DNA of 9,911 bases. It comes from Ramlibacter sp. Lineage in GTDB: Bacteria > Pseudomonadota > Gammaproteobacteria > Burkholderiales > Burkholderiaceae_C. The stretch covers positions 1 to 9,911 of the forward strand of contig JAMPXR010000056.1 in the NCBI GenBank assembly GCA_023701085.1. Direction: 5' to 3'. Positions within the stretch are counted from its first letter, which is position 1, and each line of letters begins with the position of its first letter. The translations under genes and the position numbers were made by a program. Under the pieces are notes generated by a model. The model made no database searches. It worked only from the letters and a program-made list of their open reading frames with translations, and was not told the origin of the DNA. Shown here piece by piece: positions 1 through 6,012 of the stretch.

Positions 1-796
1 GCTCCAGCCAATCCCAGCCGGGCGGCAGCCAGAACCCCGGGTTGTCGTACCCGCCGTCGTCGACGAACTCCAGGTACTGGCCCCAGTTGACCGGCTGCGC
101 GTCGATCTCGAATTCCGGCACGTCCACATCGTGCGCCCACTTCTCCAGGCCGAAGACGAAGCCGCCCGGGGGCGATCCCAGCTGCCAATGTCCCCCCGGC
201 ACCAGCATGGCCTCGCGCGGCTGCACGCCGCCCGGCAGCGCCAGTTTCAGCGGCAGCCCCACGGTCTGCGCCAGCGTGACGAGCTGCTCGCAACGCAAGT
301 CCTCGTGGAACAGGGCCATCCGGTAGAAGTACAGGGAATCGTCGTCTTCGGGCGCTTTTTCGAGCAGCTCCATCGTGCCCTCCAGCGTCTCGAGCAGATA
401 GGCGCGCAGGGTGTCCGGAGCGGGCAGGTCCAGCGCCCAGCGCTGCCCGTGCGGCGCAAGCGCGGGATTGAACCAGCGGTCGGCCATGGGCTCGATCGAA
501 GCAAGCCGCGCGGCGTCGGCCGGGCAGGCCGGCCCGAGGCCGCGCTGCGGATTCCTGCCGATCCAGTACTCGGCCATCCATCCGATGTGGCCCGCCAGCC
601 AGGCCGGCAGTTCCAGCTCGGCATGCTCGGGCACGGCGACGCTCCCCGCGGCGATCGCGTTTTCGAAGTGGGAAAGCAGGTGCAGCGTATGGTTGCGCGC
701 ATCCATCATCGCCAGCGACAGCAACTCGCGGCCGGCGCGGCGCATCGAAGGCGCATCGATGGAACCCGAGAAAGTGTCGGGCGAAACGGCCGGCAT
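1..796 (-). CDS. EgtB/SenA-like non-heme iron enzyme (possible selenoneine synthase), 3' end outside window
   Basis: Translating the minus strand from ATG at 796 gives an open frame of 265 residues that runs off the left edge. The N-terminal part (about residues 20-185) is a DinB-like helical domain. It starts with RELLSLAMMDARNHTLHLL and carries LAGHIGWMAEYWIG (H70) and RMALFHEDLRCEQLV (H164). From about residue 197 an FGE-sulfatase (formylglycine-generating-enzyme-like) fold begins with MLVPGGHWQLGSPPGGFVFG and continues to WLPPGWDWLE at the edge. This two-domain order is typical of EgtB, which joins a sulfur donor to trimethylhistidine, and of its relative SenA, which uses selenosugar. The N-terminal wording resembles the SenA-type branch, but that is from memory, so no symbol is given. 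In EgtB the iron is held by HIG and HxxxH histidines; here the last is arginine (R168). No clear Shine-Dalgarno precedes the ATG; M18 is an alternative start. If it is SenA, a senB glycosyltransferase should lie close by. Confidence 0.8.
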   Translation of the reverse strand, partial: MPAVSPDTFSGSIDAPSMRRAGRELLSLAMMDARNHTLHLLSHFENAIAAGSVAVPEHAELELPAWLAGHIGWMAEYWIGRNPQRGLGPACPADAARLASIEPMADRWFNPALAPHGQRWALDLPAPDTLRAYLLETLEGTMELLEKAPEDDDSLYFYRMALFHEDLRCEQLVTLAQTVGLPLKLALPGGVQPREAMLVPGGHWQLGSPPGGFVFGLEKWAHDVDVPEFEIDAQPVNWGQYLEFVDDGGYDNPGFWLPPGWDWLE

Positions 797-825
797 GAGA
801 CACTGAGTGGTTATGCAACGCCCCT

Positions 826-831
826 ATTATC
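826..831 (-). promoter_or_regulatory. Candidate -10 element for the EgtB/SenA-like gene
   Basis: The minus strand reads GATAAT here, five of six matches to TATAAT, about 30 bases before the ATG at 796. No good -35 hexamer is seen at 16-18 bases; the sequence there is GC-rich. The implied leader is only about 20 bases. This rests on the motif alone. Confidence 0.3.
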
Positions 832-888
832 ACTTTGGGGTACGGGGACCTCGCGTCGAGAACGGGCCGGGCCAACTTTTTCGCTACC

Positions 889-896
889 TATAGAAT
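889..896 (+). promoter_or_regulatory. Candidate -10 element for dctQM
   Basis: The sequence TATAGAAT contains two overlapping -10-like hexamers, TATAGA and TAGAAT. It lies in the most AT-rich part of the gap between the divergent genes and would leave a leader of roughly 90 bases before dctQ. No matching -35 box is visible, so an activator may be needed. Confidence 0.3.
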
Positions 897-980
897 TTCC
901 TCAACAAAAGAAGAAAGACCCGGAACTCGGGCTTGCCCGCAGGCCGGTCGCTAACCTCCAGGGCTGTCGGACTTCTTTCC

Positions 981-984
981 GGAG
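981..984 (+). promoter_or_regulatory. Ribosome binding site that sets the dctQ start
   Basis: GGAG lies five bases before ATG at 990. It favours that start over the in-frame upstream TTG at 933, which would add 19 residues (beginning PAGRSLTSRAVG) unlike the usual short cytoplasmic lead of DctQ proteins. Confidence 0.65.
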
Positions 985-989
985 ATGGC

Positions 990-1586
990 ATGCAGGCATT
1001 ACTCAAATTTTCCAAGGCGGTGGATTGGATCAACGCGCGGGTCGGCAAGTACGTCATCTGGCTGATCCTGGGCTCCACCCTGATCAGCGGCATCAACGCC
1101 ATCGTCCGCAAGGCCTTCAACTACAGCTCCAACGCCTACCTCGAGGTGCAGTGGTACCTGTTCGCCACGGCGTTCCTGCTGGCGGCCGGCTACACCCTGC
1201 TGCACGGCGAGCATGTCCGCATCGACGTCATCTCGGGGCGGCTGTCCAAGCGCGGGCAGATCTGGATCGACGTGATCGGCTTCGCATTCTTTCTCACGCC
1301 GATGTGCCTGACGATCCTGTGGTACGGCATACCCTTCTTCCTGCAAGGCTATCGTTCCGGCGAAATGTCGAACAACCCCGGCGGCCTGATCCGCTGGCCG
1401 GTGTACCTGATGATGCCGCTGGGGGTTGCGCTGCTGATGATCCAGGGCTGGTCCGAGCTGATCAAGCGCATCGCCTTTCTGCGCGGGCTGATCGAGGATC
1501 CGACGGTACGGAAGGTCGAGAAGACCGCCGAGGAAGAACTCGCCGAAGCCATCCGGCGCGAGTCGGAACAGGCCAACAAGGCGTGA
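990..1586 (+). CDS. dctQ: TRAP transporter small membrane subunit (DctQ family)
   Basis: This 198-residue protein has the length and four-helix pattern of DctQ subunits. The helices lie at about residues 20-38 (VIWLILGSTLISGINAIV), 55-71, 92-112 and 136-153. After helix 2 comes GYTLLHGEHVRIDVI (67-81), the conserved DctQ segment with HVR-D. The C-terminal 35 residues are charged (EKTAEEELAEAIRRESEQ) and probably cytoplasmic. In TRAP systems DctQ pairs with DctM in the inner membrane and helps receive the substrate-loaded periplasmic binding protein, with sodium gradients driving uptake. The dctM gene follows after 22 bases on the same strand, so the two form an operon. The likely partner binding proteins are encoded convergently at 3564-5915. 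The family call is secure; the substrate is not given by this subunit. Confidence 0.93.
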   Translation: MQALLKFSKAVDWINARVGKYVIWLILGSTLISGINAIVRKAFNYSSNAYLEVQWYLFATAFLLAAGYTLLHGEHVRIDVISGRLSKRGQIWIDVIGFAFFLTPMCLTILWYGIPFFLQGYRSGEMSNNPGGLIRWPVYLMMPLGVALLMIQGWSELIKRIAFLRGLIEDPTVRKVEKTAEEELAEAIRRESEQANKA

Positions 1587-1608
1587 CCCAGAAGAAGCGA
1601 GAAGACGG

Positions 1609-3462
1609 ATGGAGTTCCTGACCCAATACTTCGCCCCCATCATGTTCATGGGGCTGATCGCGTTCCTGCTGTTCGGCTTTCCGGTGGCCTTCAGCCTGGG
1701 CGCCTGCGGCTTGTTCTTCGGCGTCATCGGCGTGGAGCTGGGCGTGCTGCCCGAGGCGCTTCTGCAGGCGCTGCCGCTGCGCTTGTTCGGCATCATGCAG
1801 AACGACACCCTGCTGGCGATCCCGTTCTTCACCTTGATGGGGCTGATCCTGGAGCGCAGCGGCATGGCCGAGGATCTGCTGGACACGATCGGCCAGCTGT
1901 TCGGCCCGGTGCGCGGCGGCCTGGCGCTGGCGGTGATCCTGGTGGGTGCGCTGCTGGCGGCCACCACCGGGGTGGTGGCGGCGTCGGTGATCTCGATGGG
2001 CCTGATTTCGCTGCCGATCATGCTGCGTTACGGCTACGACCGGCGGCTGGCCTCGGGCGCCATCGCCGCGTCCGGCACGCTGGCCCAGATCATTCCGCCG
2101 TCGCTGGTGCTGATCGTGCTGGCCGACCAGCTGGGGCGCAGCGTGGGCGACATGTACAAGGGCGCGTTCATTCCCGGCTTCGTGCTGACCTGCCTGTACA
2201 TCCTGTACGTGATGGGGATCGCCCTGTTCAAGCCCCAGATGGCGCCCGCCTTACCCCCGGAGGCGCGCACGTACCGCGAGCCGGACGGCTCGCCGGGCCT
2301 GCGCTCCCTGCTGGTGCTGACGGTGGTCAGCACGGCGTCGGCCGTGACGCTGGGCATGAACTATCCGGCGGTGGTGAGCTGGATGCGCGGCGAGGCGGTG
2401 GAAACGATGCCGACCGACGAGACCATCGTCGTGGCCATGGGCGCGGGCGTGCTGCTGGCGTTCGTGAGCGCCGTGGTCAGCAGGGCGCTGGGCCTGCGGC
2501 TGCTGTCGCGGCTGGCCGAGCGCGTCACCTTCGTGCTGATCCCGCCCCTGATGCTGATCTTCCTGGTGCTGGGCACCATCTTCCTGGGCGTGGCCACGCC
2601 CACCGAAGGCGGCGCCATGGGGGCGCTGGGGGCGATCGCCATGGCGGTGGTGCGCCGGCGCCTGTCCTGGTCGCTGCTGCGCCAGGCGCTGAACTCGACC
2701 ACCAAGCTGTCCTCCTTCGTGCTGTTCATCCTGGTCGGCGCCACCGTGTTCGGCCTGGTCTTCCAGGGCGTGGACGGCCCGGTCTGGGTCGAGCATCTGC
2801 TGGCGGGGCTGCCGGGCGGTCAGCTGGGCTTCCTGATCGTCGTCAACGTCCTGATCTTCGTGCTGGCGTTCTTCCTCGACTTCTTCGAGCTGTCGTTCAT
2901 CGTCGTGCCGCTGCTGGCGCCCGTCGCCCAGAAACTGGGCATCGACCTGGTCTGGTTCGGCGTGCTGCTGGCCGTCAACATGCAGACTTCGTTCATGCAT
3001 CCGCCGTTCGGCTTCGCGCTGTTCTACCTGCGCAGCGTCGCGCCGGACAAGGCCTACACCGACCGGCTGACGCGCCGCCAGATCGCACCGGTCACGACGA
3101 TGCAGATCTACTGGGGCGCCGTGCCATTCGTGCTGATCCAGATCGTGATGGTCAGCGCGATCATCGCCTTCCCCGGCCTGGTGTCGGGTCATCTGGACAA
3201 GACCCCGGTGCAGGACATGGACACCGTGCGCCAGCAGATGGAGCGGATGCTGCAGGAGAGCGTCGCGCCCGAGGGCGGCGTCCCCGCCCCCGACGCCCAG
3301 CCGCAGCCCGGCGCCGCCCTCCCGGCGCCGCAAACCCCGCCCGGCGGGCCGGCTGCGCCCGACGCCGGCGGCATGCCGATGCCTGAACCCGCCCCGGCCG
3401 GACCGGCGGTGTCGGACGAGGAGCTCCTGAAGCAGTTGCAGCAGGGCGCGGGCAAAAAGTAA
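1609..3462 (+). CDS. dctM: TRAP transporter large permease (DctM family), extended form
   Basis: DctM forms the transport channel of the TRAP system. At 617 residues this one is well above the common length of about 430. The N-terminal half has FPVAFSLGACGLFFG, NDTLLAIPFFTLMGLILERSG (65-85) and SGTLAQIIPPSLVLIV (155-170), all DctM signatures. The C-terminal half has VATPTEGGAMGALGAIAMAV (328-347), the FELSFIVVPLLAPVAQKLGI segment and NMQTSFMHPPFGFALFYLRS (457-476). Between the halves, about residues 208-302 form an insert with a hydrophilic stretch and two extra hydrophobic segments (231-250 and 272-290). Residues 550-603 are a Pro/Ala/Gly-rich, probably disordered tail ending in a short charged helix (SDEELLKQLQQ). 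Large DctM variants with a central insert are known from memory. The start is supported by position after dctQ; only a weak purine-rich stretch (GAGAAG) precedes it. Confidence 0.93.
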   Translation: MEFLTQYFAPIMFMGLIAFLLFGFPVAFSLGACGLFFGVIGVELGVLPEALLQALPLRLFGIMQNDTLLAIPFFTLMGLILERSGMAEDLLDTIGQLFGPVRGGLALAVILVGALLAATTGVVAASVISMGLISLPIMLRYGYDRRLASGAIAASGTLAQIIPPSLVLIVLADQLGRSVGDMYKGAFIPGFVLTCLYILYVMGIALFKPQMAPALPPEARTYREPDGSPGLRSLLVLTVVSTASAVTLGMNYPAVVSWMRGEAVETMPTDETIVVAMGAGVLLAFVSAVVSRALGLRLLSRLAERVTFVLIPPLMLIFLVLGTIFLGVATPTEGGAMGALGAIAMAVVRRRLSWSLLRQALNSTTKLSSFVLFILVGATVFGLVFQGVDGPVWVEHLLAGLPGGQLGFLIVVNVLIFVLAFFLDFFELSFIVVPLLAPVAQKLGIDLVWFGVLLAVNMQTSFMHPPFGFALFYLRSVAPDKAYTDRLTRRQIAPVTTMQIYWGAVPFVLIQIVMVSAIIAFPGLVSGHLDKTPVQDMDTVRQQMERMLQESVAPEGGVPAPDAQPQPGAALPAPQTPPGGPAAPDAGGMPMPEPAPAGPAVSDEELLKQLQQGAGKK

Positions 3463-3486
3463 GCCCAGCAGCCCGCGGGCAAAGAG

Positions 3487-3519
3487 AACGCCCCGGCCGC
3501 TGCTGCGGACCGGGGCGTT
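3487..3519. terminator. Strong hairpin between convergent dctM and dctP units
   Basis: AACGCCCCGGCCGC (3487-3500) pairs with GCGG-A-CCGGGGCGTT (3505-3519) around a TGCT loop: 14 base pairs with one bulged A. It lies 24 bases after the dctM stop and 44 bases beyond the dctP stop at 3564. No run of T follows on the plus strand, and only CTCTTT follows on the minus strand. It is best read as a bidirectional terminator or transcript-end stabiliser. Confidence 0.65.
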
Positions 3520-3563
3520 GCATTCCTCGGGTCTTGTGCGCGCCGCGCCGGGCGCGCGCGGCG

Positions 3564-4646
3564 TCAGATCTTCACGGTGGTCATGTAGCTGCTGAAGCGG
3601 TATTCCGAGAAGCGGTCCCACAGGAGCTGGTCACGCTGGAAGGTGCGCATATCCTGGTGGATCTTCTTGAACTCGGGCGACTTCGCCTCATGCTCCGCGA
3701 ACACCTGCATGGATGCCTTGTAGCCGGCGTCCATGACGTCCTTCGGGAACGGCTTGAGCTGGGTCTTCGCGGCCACCAGGCGCTTCAGGGCGATCGGGTT
3801 CTTCGCGTCGTACTTGGCGGTCATGTCGCGGGCGGCCACGGCACCCGCGGCCCGCACGATCGCCTTGTTCTCGGCCGACAGGGCCTCGAAGGCCTTCTTG
3901 TTGATGAAGAACTCGAGCTCGGCGCCACCTTCCCACCAGCCCGGGTAGTAATAGAACGGGGCGACCTTATTGAAACCCAGCTTTTCGTCGTCGTACGGGC
4001 CGACGAACTCGGTGGCGTCCAGCGTGCCCTTTTCCAGGGCCTGGTACACCTCGCCGCCCGGCATGTTCTGCGCCACCACGCCCAGCTTGGCCATGGCCTC
4101 GCCGAACAGGCCGCCGCCCAGGCGCATCTTCAGGCCCTTGAGGTCGGCCACGGACTTGATTTCCTTGCGGTACCAGCCGCCCATCTGCGTGGTGGTGTTG
4201 CCGGCGCTCATGCTGAGGATGTTGTACTTGGCGTAGAACTCGTCCATCAGCTTGCGACCGTTGCCATGCTCCATCCACGCGTCCATCTGGCGCGCGGTCA
4301 GGCCGAACGGCACGGCGCAGCCGAACGCGAAGATCGAATCCTTGCCGGTGAAGTAATAAGACGCCGTCTGCGCCATCTGGATGGTGTCGTTCTGGATCGC
4401 GTCCACCACGCCGAACGGGGGCATGAGCTCGCCGGCCGCATGCACCGACACCTCGAACTTGCCGCCGGACAGCTCCTTGACGGTTTTCGAGAACACTTCG
4501 GCGCTGCCGAAGATGGTGTCCAGCGACTTCGGGAAGCTGGACGCGAGGCGCCAGCGGAGGGCGGCTTGTGCATGCACGGCAGGCGCGGCGCCGGCCGCCA
4601 GGACACCGGCAATGCCGGCGTGTTTGATGAGAGAGCGACGATCCAT
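3564..4646 (-). CDS. dctP: TRAP transporter periplasmic binding protein, TakP-like 2-oxoacid type (copy 1)
   Basis: This 360-residue protein captures substrate in the periplasm and delivers it to DctQM. Residues 1-26 (RRSLIK, then GIAGVLAAGAAPAVHA) form a signal peptide with a Tat-like RRxLIK motif and an AHA/VHA-Q cleavage site. The mature part has the DctP fold signatures: FPKSLDTIFGSAEVF, HAAGELMPPFGVVDAIQ, NTTTQMGGW (150-158), GLKMRLGGG with R175 (the family's conserved carboxylate-binding Arg position), PGGEVYQALEKG and EFVGPYDDEKLGF. PGWWEGG (235-241) is typical of the TakP branch, whose studied members bind pyruvate and other 2-oxoacids through sodium. AAGGA lies seven bases before the ATG (minus strand; TCCTT at 4654-4658). 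It has its own upstream region of 189 bases after dctP copy 2. A 2-oxoacid ligand is inferred from the family, not shown. Confidence 0.92.
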   Translation of the reverse strand: MDRRSLIKHAGIAGVLAAGAAPAVHAQAALRWRLASSFPKSLDTIFGSAEVFSKTVKELSGGKFEVSVHAAGELMPPFGVVDAIQNDTIQMAQTASYYFTGKDSIFAFGCAVPFGLTARQMDAWMEHGNGRKLMDEFYAKYNILSMSAGNTTTQMGGWYRKEIKSVADLKGLKMRLGGGLFGEAMAKLGVVAQNMPGGEVYQALEKGTLDATEFVGPYDDEKLGFNKVAPFYYYPGWWEGGAELEFFINKKAFEALSAENKAIVRAAGAVAARDMTAKYDAKNPIALKRLVAAKTQLKPFPKDVMDAGYKASMQVFAEHEAKSPEFKKIHQDMRTFQRDQLLWDRFSEYRFSSYMTTVKI

Positions 4647-4723
4647 CGGTGGGTCCTTGTTGGTCTACGGCGCCTGTCGCGCCTGGGCGCCAGCGATGGA
4701 GAATGAACCGCTTGCGCCCGCAC

Positions 4724-4742
4724 GCCATTTCAGGCAAATGGC
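4724..4742. promoter_or_regulatory. Perfect inverted repeat, candidate operator of dctP copy 1
   Basis: GCCATTT (4724-4730) and AAATGGC (4736-4742) are exact inverted copies around CAGGC. On the minus strand the palindrome begins about six bases after the TACAAT box, so it would span the transcription start, a usual place for a repressor. No regulator gene lies in the window. Confidence 0.45.
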
Positions 4743-4747
4743 ATCGT

Positions 4748-4753
4748 ATTGTA
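4748..4753 (-). promoter_or_regulatory. Candidate -10 element for dctP copy 1
   Basis: The minus strand reads TACAAT, five of six matches to the -10 consensus, within GTTTACAATACG. This is a local AT-rich island in very GC-rich DNA. The sequence 17 bases upstream is G/C only, so no -35 box is seen. The leader to the ATG at 4646 would be about 95 bases. Confidence 0.4.
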
Positions 4754-4806
4754 AACACCGCCCCCGCAAGGCCCCGCCGGTCGCAGGGCTTCCGGCGCGG
4801 CGGCTT

Positions 4807-4823
4807 CGCGGGCGACGCCCGCG
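4807..4823 (-). terminator. Hairpin after dctP copy 2, possible terminator
   Basis: CGCGGGC (4807-4813) and GCCCGCG (4817-4823) make a perfect seven-pair stem with a GAC loop, 12 bases beyond the stop of dctP copy 2. No T run follows on the minus strand, so it may only slow or protect the transcript. A weaker stem, CGCCGG (4775-4780) with CCGGCG (4792-4797), lies further on. Confidence 0.35.
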
Positions 4824-4835
4824 GCCCGCCAGGCC

Positions 4836-5915
4836 TCACAGCTTCTGCGACTGCATGAAGCGGTCGAAGGTCGCCTCGGTAAAGCGGAACCAGAGGTTCT
4901 GGTCGGAGCGGAATCGCCGGTAATCCGCGTAGATCTTCCTCCATTGGTCGTTGCGGGCCGACAACTCGTCATAAAGCCGCATCGACTGGCGGAACGCCTG
5001 CGCCATGATGTCGGTGGGGAACGGTCGCAGCCGCGCCCCCGACGCCACCAGCTGCTTGAGCGCCAGCGGGTTCTTGACGTCGTACTTGGCCTGGGTCTCC
5101 ACGTGCGCATAGGTGCTGGCCATCTCGACGTAGGCCTTGTACTCGGGCGACAGCGCCTGGAACGCCCTCAGGTTCACGTACAGATCCAGCTGCAGCCCGC
5201 CTTCCCACCAGCCGGGATAGTAGTAATAGGGCGCGACCTTGTTGAATCCGAGCTTCTGGTCGTCGTAGGGGCCGATCCACTCGGCCGCATCGATCTCGCC
5301 TTTCTCCAGGGCCTGGTAGATTTCCCCGCCGGGAATATTGAGCGGCACCCCGCCCAGCCGCTGGAGCACCATGCCGGCGAAGCCGCCGATGCGGAACTTC
5401 AGCCCCTTCAGGTCCTGCGCCGAGCGGATCTCCTGGCGCATCCAGCCGCCCATCTGCGCGCCGGTGTTGCCGCAGGGAAAGCTGGTCATGTCGTAGCGCG
5501 CGTAGAACTCGCGCATCAGCTTGCGGCCGTTGCCCTCGTACGTCCACGCGCTCATCTGCCGGCTGTTCAGGCCGAACGGGATCGCGCCGCCGATGGCGAA
5601 GGCTTCGTCCTTGTCGAAGAAGTAGTACGGCGCGGTGTGCGCGGCCTCCACCCGGCCCTGCTGCACGCCGTCGACGACGCCGAACGCGGGCATCAGTTCG
5701 CCCGCCGCGTGGACGGCGACCTCGAAGCGGCCCGCGGACAGCTCGCGCACCTTGCGCGCGAACACTTCGGCCGCGCCGTAGATGGTGTCCAGCGATTTCG
5801 GAAAGCTCGAAGCCAGACGCCAGCGCACGAGCGGCTGGGCGTGGACGGCCGGCGCCGTGCCGGCCGCCAGCACGCCGGCGAGCCCGGCCCGGGCCATGAG
5901 AGAGCGTCGATCCAT
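4836..5915 (-). CDS. dctP: TRAP transporter periplasmic binding protein, TakP-like (copy 2)
   Basis: This 359-residue paralogue aligns with the neighbouring dctP over its whole length, about 59% identical by hand count, with one single-residue gap near 179. Its signal peptide (RRSLMARAGLAGVLAAGTAPAVHA) is nearly the same, with a twin arginine. Conserved are FPKSLDTIYG, HAAGELMPAFGVVDG, QMGGW (154-158), R175 in GLKFRIGG, PGGEIYQALEKG, WIGPYDDQKLGFNKVAP and PGWWEGG. Differences near the expected ligand pocket include GNTGAQ for GNTTTQ and AAEWIG for ATEFVG, which suggests a changed specificity. GGAG lies four bases before the ATG (CTCC at 5920-5923). A weak -10-like TACAGT on the minus strand (5955-5960) could drive it separately from dxs, whose stop is 97 bases upstream. 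Family is secure; ligand unknown. Confidence 0.92.
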   Translation of the reverse strand: MDRRSLMARAGLAGVLAAGTAPAVHAQPLVRWRLASSFPKSLDTIYGAAEVFARKVRELSAGRFEVAVHAAGELMPAFGVVDGVQQGRVEAAHTAPYYFFDKDEAFAIGGAIPFGLNSRQMSAWTYEGNGRKLMREFYARYDMTSFPCGNTGAQMGGWMRQEIRSAQDLKGLKFRIGGFAGMVLQRLGGVPLNIPGGEIYQALEKGEIDAAEWIGPYDDQKLGFNKVAPYYYYPGWWEGGLQLDLYVNLRAFQALSPEYKAYVEMASTYAHVETQAKYDVKNPLALKQLVASGARLRPFPTDIMAQAFRQSMRLYDELSARNDQWRKIYADYRRFRSDQNLWFRFTEATFDRFMQSQKL

Positions 5916-5967
5916 GAGGCTCCAGCGCCGTTCAACGAGAGCGACGCGATGGCAACTGTAACCTTCC

Positions 5968-5986
5968 CCGGCCGGTTTACGGCCGG
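5968..5986 (-). terminator. Hairpin after dxs, possible terminator
   Basis: CCGGCCG (5968-5974) and CGGCCGG (5980-5986) pair around a five-base loop. The stem lies 27 bases beyond the dxs stop, between dxs and dctP copy 2. No T tract follows, so read-through from dxs into dctP remains possible. Confidence 0.4.
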
Positions 5987-6012
5987 TTCCCCGCCGGACC
6001 GTCCGCGCGGCC

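Noticed and set aside
821..840. CCCC...GGGG pair around the senA-like -10 element
   Set aside because: Only four pairs around a 12-base loop; not a convincing hairpin or operator.
131..1621. Long plus-strand open frame across the SenA-like gene and dctQ
   Set aside because: It is Arg/Gln/His/Pro-rich with no family motifs and overlaps two recognisable genes in other frames; a product of high GC.
999..2021. 340-residue minus-strand open frame over dctQM
   Set aside because: Low-complexity Arg/Pro/Ser and Asp/Gln-rich antisense translation; the opposite strand codes for membrane helices with TRAP motifs.
2251..3621. 456-residue open frame antisense to dctM, very rich in His, Gln and Asp
   Set aside because: The composition mirrors the dctM codons on the opposite strand; it lacks conserved motifs and crosses the terminator hairpin.
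3534..4706. 390-residue plus-strand open frame over dctP copy 1
   Set aside because: Antisense shadow; a similar shadow recurs over dctP copy 2 (4944-6146) only because the two genes are paralogous.
3564..5915. Tandem dctP copies considered as a recent duplication or assembly artefact
   Set aside because: The copies differ at about four residues in ten and have different intergenic sequence, so the duplication is old and real.
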